DNA of 64,000 nucleotides from Verrucomicrobiaceae bacterium E54 (GCA_022548915.1 JAKZES010000005.1:116545-180544); one strand, 5' to 3'; positions 17,577 to 29,812 are shown, numbered from the stretch's first letter. The notes: a model not told the origin generated them from the sequence alone. Made by a program: numbers and translations.

Positions 17577-17725
17577 GTGGCGCAAACCTGAGGTTTGCGA
17601 GCCGATCCACCGGGGGTCCGGCCCCGTGGCACGCCGCCTCGAACGATTCTTCGCCACCCCTGTTATCCCGACACGCCAAACCCGGAGGTTTGCCCATCAC
17701 CCGCAAAGCGGGAGCTTTGCGCCAC
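17577..17725. repeat. Family B palindromic element, copy 1 (three hairpins)
   Basis: A 149-bp element with outer inverted repeat GTGGCGCAAA/TTTGCGCCAC. It contains three internal hairpins: CGCAAACC-TGA-GGTTTGCG (17581-17599), CAAACC-CGGA-GGTTTG (17677-17692) and CGCAAAGC-GGGA-GCTTTGCG (17702-17721). It begins one base after the SDR stop codon and occupies most of the gap before secA. Confidence 0.88.
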
Positions 17726-17807
17726 CGCCGCTTGCACCGGGGCGCTCGGGGGTGTATGGCCTCCGCCGCCGGCTGTTGGATGTCCGACGGCCCGATCCGT
17801 CTTTCCC

Positions 17808-20951
<3,144 letters not shown>

Positions 20952-20975
<24 letters not shown>

Positions 20976-21083
20976 GCGCCTCGACCTCAATCACCCCGGG
21001 TTTCCGGAGGAGGAAACCCGCAAACCGGCATGGAGCGAGCGGAGCGAGGTCAATGCTGCGGTCGAGAAGCGTGAGCGCCTCGA
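20952..21083. repeat. 33-bp direct repeat spanning the secA stop codon
   Basis: The 33 bp at 20952-20984, which encode the last residues and stop of SecA, recur exactly at 21051-21083, 99 bp downstream. The sequence begins CAATGCTGCGGTCGAGAAGC. The second copy lies in non-coding DNA before the methyltransferase gene. It looks like a small duplication of the gene's 3' end. Confidence 0.9.
20997..21020 (+). terminator. Hairpin after secA (possible terminator)
   Basis: CGGGTTTCC (20997-21005) pairs perfectly with GGAAACCCG (21012-21020) around a 6-nt loop, 21 bp after the secA stop. No run of T follows, so termination by this hairpin alone is uncertain. Confidence 0.45.
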
Positions 21084-21171
21084 AATATGGAGCGGCGGTT
21101 ATGAAACCTGCACATCTTACCCATGGCGCAGCCCGCTTCTCCTCTTCGGATCCCCACACCGCCTCCGTCCC

Positions 21172-21972
21172 TTGAACCTGCAACTCCACCACGGCGACTG
21201 CCTAGAGATCCTTCCGGCGCTCGACGCCGGCTCGCACGATGTGGTGGTGACCTCACCGCCCTACAACCTGGGCATCAACTACCGCACCTACAAGGACACC
21301 ACGGCCCGCGCGGATTTCCTCGAATGGTGCAAGGAGTGGGCGGCCCAGGTGAAACGGGTGCTCACCGACGAGGGCTCGTTCTTTCTCAATGTGGGTGCCG
21401 CTCCGTCCAACCCACTCTTCCCGCACCAGGTCCTGCTCGCGCTGACCGACGAGCTTTTCGTGCTCCAGAACACCTTCCACTGGATCAAATCGATCACCAT
21501 CGAGACCCGCGCGGGCGAAACCATCAGCGCCGGCCACTTCAAGCCGATCAACTCGAAGCGCTTCGTCAACGACTGCCACGAGTACGTGTTTCACCTGACG
21601 AAAGCCGGCCAGGTGCCCCTCAACCGCCGCGCCGCCGGCGTCCCCTATCAGGACAAGTCGAACATCGCCCGCTGGGGCCACACCGGCGGCATCGACAAGC
21701 GCTGCCGCGGTAACACCTGGTTCATTCCCTACGAGACCATCGTCTCGCGCGACAAGCAGCGCCCCCATCCGGCGACCTTCCCGGTGGCCCTGGTCGAGCA
21801 ATGCCTGCGCCTCCACGGCATGGGGGAAGCCACCCGCCTGCTCGACCCCTTTCTCGGAATCGGTTCGTCGGCCGTGGCCGCCAAGCGCTCCGGCATCCGG
21901 CAGTTCTCCGGCATCGAACTCGATGAACACTACCTGGAGGTCGCGCGGGACCGGCTCAACGAATTGATCTGA
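21172..21972 (+). CDS. Orphan site-specific DNA methyltransferase (beta class, N4-cytosine/N6-adenine)
   Basis: A 266-residue amino-methyltransferase with catalytic motif IV, TSPPY (27-31), placed before the S-adenosylmethionine motif I DPFLGIGSS (225-233), which is the beta-class order. The Ser in SPPY is more common in N4-cytosine enzymes, but N6-adenine enzymes also use it. No restriction endonuclease gene is adjacent, so it is either an orphan regulatory methylase or a remnant. The start is probably the TTG at 21172, since the methylase fold begins at once (NLQLHHGDCLEIL). It overlaps the convergent RG-rich gene by 17 bp at the 3' ends. Confidence 0.88.
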   Translation: MNLQLHHGDCLEILPALDAGSHDVVVTSPPYNLGINYRTYKDTTARADFLEWCKEWAAQVKRVLTDEGSFFLNVGAAPSNPLFPHQVLLALTDELFVLQNTFHWIKSITIETRAGETISAGHFKPINSKRFVNDCHEYVFHLTKAGQVPLNRRAAGVPYQDKSNIARWGHTGGIDKRCRGNTWFIPYETIVSRDKQRPHPATFPVALVEQCLRLHGMGEATRLLDPFLGIGSSAVAAKRSGIRQFSGIELDEHYLEVARDRLNELI

Positions 21973-23554
21973 GCCGCCGGCTTCCGGTCGGATGGTCGTC
22001 GAGCAAGGCCTTGATGCGGTCGCGGCGCGCGAGGCGCCGTCCCCACAAGCGTGACTGCCCGCGCAGCTTCTTGAGCGCACCGTGCCGCATCCGGACGATC
22101 CGGCGCACGGTCGCGGCATGGGACGGGACGGTCGCCGGACGGCTCTTGCCGCGCTTTCGCTTCGGCTTCCGGGGGGCTGCCGCGCCGCCGGGCGCGGCCT
22201 GCTTCTTGGCCGCAGACTTCTTCTTCGTCGGCGCGGCGTCGGGGTGACGTTTCTTCGGCAGCACCAGCTTGCCATCGGCAAACAGCAGCACATGCCCCTG
22301 GCTCAGGAGCCAGAAGAGATCCACCAGCCATTCGCGCGGAGGGTCCTCGGTTCCCGCGGGAAGGATGGCTTTCCACAGATCATCGAGCACCGCATCCGGG
22401 TTGGCATCGAGCCACTTGACGATGGTCGCCGGACGCACGGAAAGATCATCGAAGCTGACCAGCGGATGCGGCCGGGCCGGGCCGCAGTACAACTTGCCCT
22501 GCTTCTTGAAGATCGCGAGGTGATCCGATTCCAGCATCCGGCAGATCGACGGAATGATCATCGCCGGGTGGCGCCGGGTGTGGGAGGTGGCGATCTTGAT
22601 CGAGGCAAGCAGGCGCTCCGAAAGATTCTGTGCGGGCACGTCGCCCGGCAGCGTCGTTTTCCGGACCTCCTCAAAGGCCTCATCAAAGGCCCGGGTCAGG
22701 AAATCCCGCTCGATCTCGGCGCGCTCGAAGGTCCACGCGTCATCATCCGCGCCCCTCGGCCGCCACCGCCGGCGAACCTTCATGCTCTCCAGCCATTCGT
22801 TGACCGCCTCCTCTCCGCGCTCGGTCCGGACCTTCGCCGCGTAGCGTTCGAAGGGCATCGTGGCAAAGCGCTCGCGATGCAGGCGACGCAGCGCTGTCTG
22901 GTAGCCATGGAAGTTTGGCGGGCCAAGCCACTCGCCGGAAATGCCGCAGCGGGCGACCACCTGGAAGTTTCCCTTCGGGGGGTCCACCTCGGTCTCCTCG
23001 GTCTCGTACAATTCCTCGAAGGCCTGGGAGCCGAAGAAATGGGAAGCCGCCTCGTCCTTGCCCAGGAAAAGACTCGCATCCTTCCGCCCCCGGTAGAGAG
23101 CAGGGCGGCCTTCCTCGACATCGACCTGCAACTGGTAGCGCTCCCGCGCCCCGAGAAACAACTGCGCCACATCGAAGAGCGAATACACCCGCGCGCGGTG
23201 CTGGATCTCCTTCACGATCAGGTGGATCGCCTCCTCGCTCGGAAGCACGGTGATCTTCACCCCGTCGGCGGCCGGCGGCAGATCGCGGGGTCCGCCGCCG
23301 CGTCCACCGAAATCGCCACGCCGCCCCTTCCGGTCATCCCGGCGATCGCCACCACGGCGATCTCCACGCTGACCTCCGCCACCCTGGCGCCCGCCGCCCT
23401 GGCGTCCACGGCCATCGCCGTCCCGGCGCCCCTTGGACTGGCGGTCCCCGGGGTGATCGGCGTAATTCTTCTTGGCATCATCACCGCGCGCCCATGCGGG
23501 CCCGAGGTCGAAAGCGGAAAGCAGATCTTTTGAAGGATCCGGCGAGTCGGTCAT
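21956..23554 (-). CDS. Large protein with RG-rich disordered N-terminal segment, unknown function
   Basis: A 532-residue soluble protein. After a short N-terminal part (MTDSPDPSKDLLSAFDLGPAW) comes a tract of about 60 residues of repeated RGG/GRG/RRGD type. A folded middle of about 300 residues has no recognised motif (GVKITVLPSEEAIHLIVKEI onwards, with ICRMLESDHLAIFKKQGKLY). The C-terminal 90 residues are Lys/Ala/Pro- then Arg-rich (KKKSAAKKQAAPGG). The two basic low-complexity tails suggest nucleic-acid binding; this is inference. The ATG at 23552-23554 is preferred over one at 23590 because the protein-like sequence starts there. No functional family was recognised. Confidence 0.75.
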   Translation of the reverse strand: MTDSPDPSKDLLSAFDLGPAWARGDDAKKNYADHPGDRQSKGRRDGDGRGRQGGGRQGGGGQRGDRRGGDRRDDRKGRRGDFGGRGGGPRDLPPAADGVKITVLPSEEAIHLIVKEIQHRARVYSLFDVAQLFLGARERYQLQVDVEEGRPALYRGRKDASLFLGKDEAASHFFGSQAFEELYETEETEVDPPKGNFQVVARCGISGEWLGPPNFHGYQTALRRLHRERFATMPFERYAAKVRTERGEEAVNEWLESMKVRRRWRPRGADDDAWTFERAEIERDFLTRAFDEAFEEVRKTTLPGDVPAQNLSERLLASIKIATSHTRRHPAMIIPSICRMLESDHLAIFKKQGKLYCGPARPHPLVSFDDLSVRPATIVKWLDANPDAVLDDLWKAILPAGTEDPPREWLVDLFWLLSQGHVLLFADGKLVLPKKRHPDAAPTKKKSAAKKQAAPGGAAAPRKPKRKRGKSRPATVPSHAATVRRIVRMRHGALKKLRGQSRLWGRRLARRDRIKALLDDHPTGSRRLRSIR

Positions 23555-23623
23555 ACGGAAGACGCTAGAACGGATCGTCCCGAAAGACAAAGCGGCGATT
23601 CCTCCAATCCAGACAGAATCGAT

Positions 23624-24871
23624 TCAGGACGCCAACCAATCGATCATCCGGCCCGTGGCTCCGGCATGCCGCGAGAGCACCCGGCGCGCCAACTCCGGAT
23701 CCGGCCGACGGGTCCCGCCGATGATCTCCTTCAGGCGTTCCGCGAGTTCGTTCTCATCCGCCACCCGCCATGCGCCCCCCATCTCGACCAGGCGCGTCGC
23801 CAGCGGCTCGAAGTTCTCCATGTGCGGACCGAACAGCAGCGGCTTTCCCGCCTGCACCGCCTCCGCCGGATTCTGGCCACCCTCGGCAAGGAAGCTCTTC
23901 CCGATCACGACGACGTCGGCGTGCGCCGTCCAGTCGCGAAGCTCCCCGGTGGAGTCCACCACGAGCACCCCCGTTTCCGAGACCGGGGAAAAATCCGACC
24001 GCAGGGCGACCTCGAACCCCGCATCCTCGAGCGAGGTGCGGACCGACTGGCGTCGCTCGGCATGCCGCGGGACGATCAGGGGAAAGCCGCCGGCCCCGGT
24101 CACGGCACGGGCAATCAACGGCTCCTCCCCCGCGTGCGTGCTGGCCGCAAGAACGACCGGCCGATCCCCGCGGCAGACGGCGAGCATCTCCTGGAATGCC
24201 TCCCGCCGACTCGGCGCCGGGCCGTCGCCGGGATCGAACTTCAGACTCCCGATCACCCGGACCTTCGCCGGAGCCACACCCAGCTGCTCCCAGATCCCGG
24301 CATCGCTTTCCTCCTGGACCGCGACCCGCTCCAGTCGAGAGAACACCGGCCTCACCCAGCTGGCAAACCTCCTATACCGCCGGCGCGAACGCGGCGACAT
24401 CCGAGCATTGACCAGCGAAACCCCGATGCCCCGACTTTCGCATTCCAGCATGAGATTCGGCCACATCTCCCCTTCGACCAGCACCAATCCGGCAGGCTCG
24501 AACCGGTCGAGGTAGCGGCGCACACAAGCCCTCAGGTCGACGGGCTGATAGACCACCCGCAGCGAGCGATCCTCCCGCCCTATCGCGACCGCGTGGCCGG
24601 TCGCGGTCGCCACCGCCAGCACGAAGCGGCGATCGGGATCCCGCGCCCGCCACGCATCGATGAGCTTCAGGGCGAGCAATGTCTCTCCGACACTGACCGC
24701 ATGAACGTGGGTCGCGCCGCACGGCTCGAACTCCGGTTCCAGACGGAACCACCCGAAACGCTCGAGCAGACCACTGCCGAATCCGCCCCGCCGGGCCATC
24801 TTGAGCACCCAGCCCGGCAGTGCCACGCCCAGATAGAGCGGCAACAGCAGGCGGTAGATCAGCAGGGACAT
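23624..24871 (-). CDS. waaA: 3-deoxy-D-manno-octulosonic acid (Kdo) transferase WaaA
   Basis: Adds Kdo to lipid IVA from CMP-Kdo at the inner membrane, so the organism makes a Kdo-containing lipopolysaccharide. The 415-residue protein has an N-terminal hydrophobic anchor (SLLIYRLLLPLYLGVALPGWV), HAVSVGETLLALKLI with the conserved SVGE, LVEGEMWPNL, and the C-terminal GKSFLAEGGQNPAEA, which is the GT-B donor signature of WaaA. The length fits the family (about 420). It is followed by rsmD and an AsmA-like gene upstream on the same strand, with only 12 bp to rsmD, implying one transcript. Confidence 0.94.
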   Translation of the reverse strand: MSLLIYRLLLPLYLGVALPGWVLKMARRGGFGSGLLERFGWFRLEPEFEPCGATHVHAVSVGETLLALKLIDAWRARDPDRRFVLAVATATGHAVAIGREDRSLRVVYQPVDLRACVRRYLDRFEPAGLVLVEGEMWPNLMLECESRGIGVSLVNARMSPRSRRRYRRFASWVRPVFSRLERVAVQEESDAGIWEQLGVAPAKVRVIGSLKFDPGDGPAPSRREAFQEMLAVCRGDRPVVLAASTHAGEEPLIARAVTGAGGFPLIVPRHAERRQSVRTSLEDAGFEVALRSDFSPVSETGVLVVDSTGELRDWTAHADVVVIGKSFLAEGGQNPAEAVQAGKPLLFGPHMENFEPLATRLVEMGGAWRVADENELAERLKEIIGGTRRPDPELARRVLSRHAGATGRMIDWLAS

Positions 24872-24883
24872 CCGGGCCGAAGG

Positions 24884-25441
24884 CTATGAGCGTGCCTCCG
24901 GAGCGTAAAGCAGGATGGAACTCCCCCCGTAGGTCCGGTGCTCGAGAAGATCGAGACCCTTCGCCGCGCGCGCCTCCGCCTCCGCCGCCTGCTCGATCGC
25001 CAGCAGCCCCCCGTCGGCGAGCCGCTCCACAAGCAGGCCCGCATCGAGCAGTTCCGCCACATGATCCCGGTCCAGCAGGGAGCGCGCATAGGGAGGGTCC
25101 GCAAAAATCAGGTCATAACGGCACCGATCCCGCTTCAGCCAGCCATGCACCTCGGCCCGGATCACCCGGCCCCCGTCGAGTCCGGTTTGCCCGAGGTTGC
25201 CCTCAATGACCTTCTCGACCCCCCTGCCTTCATCCACGAAGACGCAGGATGCCGCGCCCCGGCTCAACGCCTCCAAGCCCAGCGCGCCCGATCCGGCAAA
25301 CAGATCCAGGACCCGCGCACCCTCGACCTGCGCACCCAGCATCGAGAACAGCGCCTGCCGGACAAAATCCGTCGTCGGCCGGGTCACCGTCTTGGGCACC
25401 CGGATTTTCCGCCGCCCCGCTTTTCCCGCGATGATTCTCAC
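24884..25441 (-). CDS. rsmD: 16S rRNA (guanine(966)-N2)-methyltransferase RsmD
   Basis: Methylates G966 of 16S rRNA in the small subunit head. The 185-residue protein starts MRIIAGKAGRRKIRVPK, the family start, with RPTTDFVRQALFSML, the SAM motif DLFAGSGALG (46-55) and the catalytic DPPY (115-118). The initiation codon is a GTG (25439-25441). It sits 6 bp after the AsmA-like gene and 12 bp before waaA. Confidence 0.94.
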   Translation of the reverse strand: MRIIAGKAGRRKIRVPKTVTRPTTDFVRQALFSMLGAQVEGARVLDLFAGSGALGLEALSRGAASCVFVDEGRGVEKVIEGNLGQTGLDGGRVIRAEVHGWLKRDRCRYDLIFADPPYARSLLDRDHVAELLDAGLLVERLADGGLLAIEQAAEAEARAAKGLDLLEHRTYGGSSILLYAPEARS

Positions 25442-25447
25442 CGGGAC

Positions 25448-26833
25448 CTACCTGCCAAGCTCCGGCCCGCTCCGCAAGCATCGCGTCCACTCTTCCCAGG
25501 CCAGGTGGCGCCCACCCTCGCCGAGTTCCACCCACCACCGGCGGTCCTCATCCGCCCACAACGTGATGTCCGAGTAGGCGAGATCTCCCGGCGGCAGGTC
25601 GTGCCACCGGAGTTCACCGCAGCGATCGAAACCTTGGCCCGCCATGGCAGCCGGCATCGTCACCCGGGCGACCGCCGCTCCGGACCCTGCCCCCAACCAT
25701 CCATTTCCCCTCACCGAGACCGGCGAGCCCGTAAGACGGAAGTCCGGACACTCCAGCCGACCCCGGCGAAGCCGGAGCTGTCCCGCGGCCTCGTCCATGG
25801 AACCGGCCCAACCCTCGGCGGTAAACTCGATGCCGCTGGCCCGAGCCTCCGCCCGGGCCAGCCAGGATCCAGGAAATCGAAGCAATCCCAGGCCTTCCCA
25901 GCGCGCCTCAAATCGATCGAGACCAAGCTCAAAGCCCGGACCAAGAAACTTCTCAGCCGGCTTCACAAGCCTAATTGAACCATTTGTTTGAATCAAAAAT
26001 TTCGACTCTAGTAGTATACTTTGCTGCATAGCTAGTTGCAAATGTTCTTCCGAACTTTTCAAAGTCGCAATGAGTTCGTCCATTTCGGTGAGCGCGCAGT
26101 CAATATGAACGTTTGCTTCAATCGTGTCTGAGGCTGAAATCGACAACGCCCCCTCTACCTTCCCCTGACCGACCCCACGGAACGGCAAAGCACCCTCCAG
26201 ATTCCGGACTCCCGCGATTTCGGTGGAGCCACCACCTCCCAGAATGACCTCGCAATCCCTCAGCGTCAGCCACGCGCCGGGAGTCTCGGCTGCCTCCCGC
26301 CCTGCGGCAGGCTCCCGTGGTGGGTCCGGAGCTTGTGGCGGAACCGGAGGACGCGTGGCTTCCGGAGGATGGAACGTCGGGCCTCCAGCTGGCCGAGGGG
26401 CCGATGGAACCACGGCGGCAACTGCGGGCGGCTGCTCGATCTGGCTCATCGCGCGCCCGGCCAAAGTCGCCAGAAGCTCGAGATCCAGCTCCAAAGTCGC
26501 GCCGTCCAGCTCCATCCCGCGGATCTCGCGCGGATTCGCGAACAGGCTCGAGTAGTCGGGCCAGATCCTGACCCGGCGCAATTTCAGGAGGGGCGCGGCG
26601 TCCAGGCCCGCAGGCTTCCCAATCCGCAGCCGGTGAGCCTCAAGTCCCGTCCATGGACTCCAGCCCAGCCGCCCGATGGTCGTTTCGAGTCCGAGCCGCC
26701 GCTCCACCATGGCAGCCGCCCGGTTCCGGGCCCAAGGCGTGGCGAGGAGCAGCTGCAGCAGTCCGAACAGAACGAGGAGGACCGCCGGCAACACGATCCA
26801 CCATTTCACCCATCTCCGCCTCTTGCGGAGCAT
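25448..26833 (-). CDS. AsmA-like membrane-anchored protein
   Basis: A 461-residue protein with a basic N-terminus and one transmembrane segment (about 11-31, WWIVLPAVLLVLFGLLQLLL). It is followed by AAAMVERRLGLETTIGRLGWS, which resembles the start of AsmA/TamB-type bridge proteins that link or supply the inner and outer membranes. A Pro-rich linker occupies about 140-185. The rest is beta-rich without clear motifs. The codons for about residues 240-290 are strikingly A+T-rich compared with the rest of the gene (25975-26130). It is the first gene of an apparent operon with rsmD and waaA. Assignment to AsmA rests on architecture, not on a catalytic motif. Confidence 0.6.
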   Translation of the reverse strand: MLRKRRRWVKWWIVLPAVLLVLFGLLQLLLATPWARNRAAAMVERRLGLETTIGRLGWSPWTGLEAHRLRIGKPAGLDAAPLLKLRRVRIWPDYSSLFANPREIRGMELDGATLELDLELLATLAGRAMSQIEQPPAVAAVVPSAPRPAGGPTFHPPEATRPPVPPQAPDPPREPAAGREAAETPGAWLTLRDCEVILGGGGSTEIAGVRNLEGALPFRGVGQGKVEGALSISASDTIEANVHIDCALTEMDELIATLKSSEEHLQLAMQQSILLESKFLIQTNGSIRLVKPAEKFLGPGFELGLDRFEARWEGLGLLRFPGSWLARAEARASGIEFTAEGWAGSMDEAAGQLRLRRGRLECPDFRLTGSPVSVRGNGWLGAGSGAAVARVTMPAAMAGQGFDRCGELRWHDLPPGDLAYSDITLWADEDRRWWVELGEGGRHLAWEEWTRCLRSGPELGR

Positions 26834-26837
26834 CGGA

Positions 26838-27572
26838 TCAGCGTCCTCCGGGCGCCGGCGTCTTCAGCACCCCGGCTTCACCCATCGGGTAGCGGATGAC
26901 GAGACTCTTGTCGTAGAGGCGGGTCCCCTCGGACGATACTTCCTGCATGCGATAGACCAGCAATCCGAACTTCCCGTCGCCGGTCTTGCCAATGGCGAAA
27001 TTCTCCTTGGTTTCACCGAGGCTCGTCTTCTCCTCGAACTTCCATTCGTGCCCGGTCCATGCGCCGAGGATGCTGTCCTTGTCGGCGTTGACGTCCTCAA
27101 GGCGTTCGAGCGTGCCATTGGGAGAAACGAAGGCATCCTTCTCGGGATCGTATTTGAGCGTCGAGATCGGCGAGGATCCGCCCTGCGGGACCGCCGCGTT
27201 GATGCTCCAGCGGCCGTCGCTGCCCTCCTTCAACTGCAGGATGACCGGATCGACGGGCTTGAACTCGCGCTTGGCCCAGAGTTCGAGGTAGTCCTTGTAC
27301 TCGTCTTCGGTGAGGCCGAGTTTCGGGTCGTAGGGCAGCGGCACCCCGGGAGCCGACTTCTTGGAGTATTCCTCGAACCACCCCGGATTCGCCTTGGCGG
27401 CCTCCTCCAGCTTGACCACGTACTTGTCGAGCTCCGGCGGTGGCAGCACGACGGTCGTGGCTCCCTTCACCAGCTTGCCGACCGGCAGGTAGTCGAGGAC
27501 TTTCGGAACCTCGGCCTGGACGAGCCCAAGCAAGCCGATGGTGGCACAAGCGACGATGGATTGAAATTTCAT
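26838..27572 (-). CDS. Exported protein of unknown function
   Basis: A 244-residue protein with a signal peptide (MKFQSIVACATIGLLGLVQA, cleavage after Ala20) and a charged, Lys/Glu-rich mature part without a recognised domain. The ATG at 27570-27572 is preferred to an in-frame start at 27641, because the signal peptide starts here. It ends 4 bp upstream of the AsmA-like gene on the same strand and so may be its operon partner. Confidence 0.65.
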   Translation of the reverse strand: MKFQSIVACATIGLLGLVQAEVPKVLDYLPVGKLVKGATTVVLPPPELDKYVVKLEEAAKANPGWFEEYSKKSAPGVPLPYDPKLGLTEDEYKDYLELWAKREFKPVDPVILQLKEGSDGRWSINAAVPQGGSSPISTLKYDPEKDAFVSPNGTLERLEDVNADKDSILGAWTGHEWKFEEKTSLGETKENFAIGKTGDGKFGLLVYRMQEVSSEGTRLYDKSLVIRYPMGEAGVLKTPAPGGR

Positions 27573-27848
27573 GAGACCGCCGGGAGGCTGGATCCCCACC
27601 GGGCGAAACTCAAGTGGCAATCGCGGCGCATCGCCCCGCATTTCCCGCGCGGCAGAAGTCCGGGCTAGTTGCCGTCCAGGAAGGCCCGCAACTCCCGGGC
27701 GAGCCGTTCCGCCTGCTCCCGTGTGCTTTCATCCCCGCAAGGACTCGGGCTTTGCCAAGGGCGCAAGCGATTCCCGCCCGATTCGGCTTTGCCGGAATTT
27801 TTCGCATTCAACACACGCGCTTTACATGGCGGTGCCTGGATTTGTCGC
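27573..27848. other. Intergenic region with a possible gene remnant
   Basis: A 276-bp gap between divergent genes. On the minus strand, 27665-27730 reads as a protein-like C-terminus (STREQAERLARELRAFLDGN then stop) with no matching start or body upstream, which could be the tail of a lost gene. Otherwise only promoters for the two flanking exported-protein genes are expected. Confidence 0.25.
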
Positions 27849-28820
27849 ATGAAGGTTCCCACGATCCTGCTGCTGGCATTCCCCACCCTCCCCCTCGTCG
27901 CGCATCCGCAACACCCGCCGTCGATCCACAATCCGGAACTCGATCTCGAGCAGGCGCATCGGTCGGCGAAGAGCCGTCCCGAAGTCGAGATCCGGGTGGT
28001 CGGTCAGCGCCGCGTCGTCGAGTCGAACGGAATTCCCGACCACAAGACCGGACGGTTTCCCAATCGTGACAATCCCAACGCCATCACTCCCCAAGACTAC
28101 CTGTTCTCGATGCCGGTGGAACCGGAGGCGGCCAAGCGCGCGGTCGAGGTCGGCCACAACCTCTTCGGCGTTGCCCTCAACGGCGTGGTCTTCGACCCGG
28201 CCACGGCGGAATTCTATCGGAACCGCCGCGACTCTGAATGGAACTACGAGGCGCTCTCCGGCGAGGTGGATCTCGGGCTCGACGATCATCATGCCCACGT
28301 CCAACCGAACGGCGCCTACCACTACCACGGGCTTCCCACCGGGCTGTTCGAGCGCCTCTCGGGCGGTCGCCGGGAAATGACCCTCATCGGCTGGGCGGCC
28401 GACGGCTTTCCGATCTACGGGCTCTACGGGTATGTCGACCCCGAGGACTCGGGCAGCGGCGTGGTGATGCTCCGCTCCAGCTACCGCCTGAAGGAGGGCC
28501 GGCGCGAAGGCCGGGGCAGTCCCCGCGGGGAGCACGACGGCACCTACACCGCCGACTACGAATACGTCGACGGCCTCGGTGACCTCGACGAATGCAACGG
28601 ACGCGTCGGCGTCACGCCGGAGTTTCCCGACGGAACGTATCACTATGTCCTGACCAGGGATTACCCCTTCATCCCGCGCCTGTTCCGGGGCAAACCCGAT
28701 CCTTCCTTTGCGAAGCGTCCCCCTGGCGAAGGTCCGGAAGGGGCCGATGGCGGACCTCCCCCCGGGCCTCCGGGCGGCCGGCCGGGTCCGCCGCGTGGCG
28801 GGCCGCCTCCGCGGCGCTGA
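27849..28820 (+). CDS. YHYH domain exported protein
   Basis: A 323-residue secreted protein with a signal peptide (about 1-18). It carries the family motif in HHAHVQPNGAYHYHGLP (YHYH at 157-160), preceded by a FGVALNGVVFDP block and followed by a second conserved part with GWAADGFPIYG and LDECNGRVG. The YHYH family (PF14240 type) is widespread in marine bacteria; its biochemical function is unknown. Residues 290-323 are a Pro/Gly/Arg-rich tail (PGGRPGPPRGGPPPRR). The gene is followed after 43 bp by a trypsin-like lipoprotein gene on the same strand. Confidence 0.85.
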   Translation: MKVPTILLLAFPTLPLVAHPQHPPSIHNPELDLEQAHRSAKSRPEVEIRVVGQRRVVESNGIPDHKTGRFPNRDNPNAITPQDYLFSMPVEPEAAKRAVEVGHNLFGVALNGVVFDPATAEFYRNRRDSEWNYEALSGEVDLGLDDHHAHVQPNGAYHYHGLPTGLFERLSGGRREMTLIGWAADGFPIYGLYGYVDPEDSGSGVVMLRSSYRLKEGRREGRGSPRGEHDGTYTADYEYVDGLGDLDECNGRVGVTPEFPDGTYHYVLTRDYPFIPRLFRGKPDPSFAKRPPGEGPEGADGGPPPGPPGGRPGPPRGGPPPRR

Positions 28821-28863
28821 TCCGTGATTTGCCTCGCGGCACGATCGGGCGCAGAGTCCCCCC

Positions 28864-29811
28864 ATGCGTCCCATCACCACGGCCCTGATCCTGTGCCTTC
28901 TCTCCTGCTCGGGAAGCGGGCGGATCGGCGCGCTCCACGATCCCGCGCTCGAACTCCACGATCTTGCCAAGGATGCGAAAGGCCCGAACGATCTGTTCGT
29001 CAGCTACACGGCGGCGGGCCCGGTTCGCTGGAGCCAGGAATGGCCGTGGAAGCTCGATCTCAGCGGCGTGGCCTGGGACAAGAACAACACGGCAACGGTG
29101 ATCACGCCCCGCCACGTGGTGATGGCAGCCCACTACATCCGGCCGGCCGGCCAGGATCTGGTCTTCCACGACCGGACCGGGCGGCGCCACGCCCGCACGG
29201 TAGAGAAGGTCGTCAAATTGACGGATCGGGGCCTCCGCTGCGACGTCGCCATCGGACTTCTCGATCGGCCGCTGCCGCCGGAGATCCGCCGCTACCCCCT
29301 GCCGAAAGCCCGCGACGACTACCAAAGCCTGCTGGTCGGTGCCACGGCGCTCGTCACCGAACAGAAACGGAAGCTGTATTTCCACCAGATTCGCAACATG
29401 GGCCCCAACTGGCTGCACTTCCAGTTCGACGACCGGCTTTCTCCCGAGCGACGCAAGAGCCTCATTTCAGGCGACTCCGGGCATCCTTCATTTCTCCTGA
29501 GCAAGGGAGAACTGCTGCTCCTCGAGACCCACACCGGCGGAGGCCCCGGCTCCGGACCATTCTACGGCGAACCGGAACTCCAGCAGAAGATGCGGGAAGT
29601 CGTCTCTGATCTCGATCCCAAATACACCTTCCGCACCGTCGAGGTCGACCAGCGGACCCTCGACGATGCGGCGACCGGCCGAAAGTCCATCCCCGCACCA
29701 CCCGTGCGCAAGCCGTCACCCCAGGCTCAGCCGCAACCGCGGCAACCCGCACCCGGACCCGCGGAGCCGAGAAAACCGCGGCCGCGCGTGGTGCGACCGC
29801 CCAACTCGTGA
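28864..29811 (+). CDS. Trypsin-fold serine protease, probable lipoprotein
   Basis: A 315-residue exported protein. The N-terminus ends in a lipobox-like LLSC (Cys15), suggesting lipid anchoring. A chymotrypsin-type triad is visible in order: His90 (MAAH), Asp127 (RCDVAI) and Ser205 (SGDSGHPS, the usual GDSG). The C-terminal 50 residues are Pro/Arg/Gln-rich (PQAQPQPRQPAPGPAEP), perhaps spanning the cell wall. The catalytic core is shorter than in HtrA proteases and no PDZ domain is present. It lies just downstream of the YHYH gene and ends 1 bp before the convergent ThuA gene. Confidence 0.75.
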   Translation: MRPITTALILCLLSCSGSGRIGALHDPALELHDLAKDAKGPNDLFVSYTAAGPVRWSQEWPWKLDLSGVAWDKNNTATVITPRHVVMAAHYIRPAGQDLVFHDRTGRRHARTVEKVVKLTDRGLRCDVAIGLLDRPLPPEIRRYPLPKARDDYQSLLVGATALVTEQKRKLYFHQIRNMGPNWLHFQFDDRLSPERRKSLISGDSGHPSFLLSKGELLLLETHTGGGPGSGPFYGEPELQQKMREVVSDLDPKYTFRTVEVDQRTLDDAATGRKSIPAPPVRKPSPQAQPQPRQPAPGPAEPRKPRPRVVRPPNS

Positions 29812-29812
29812 A

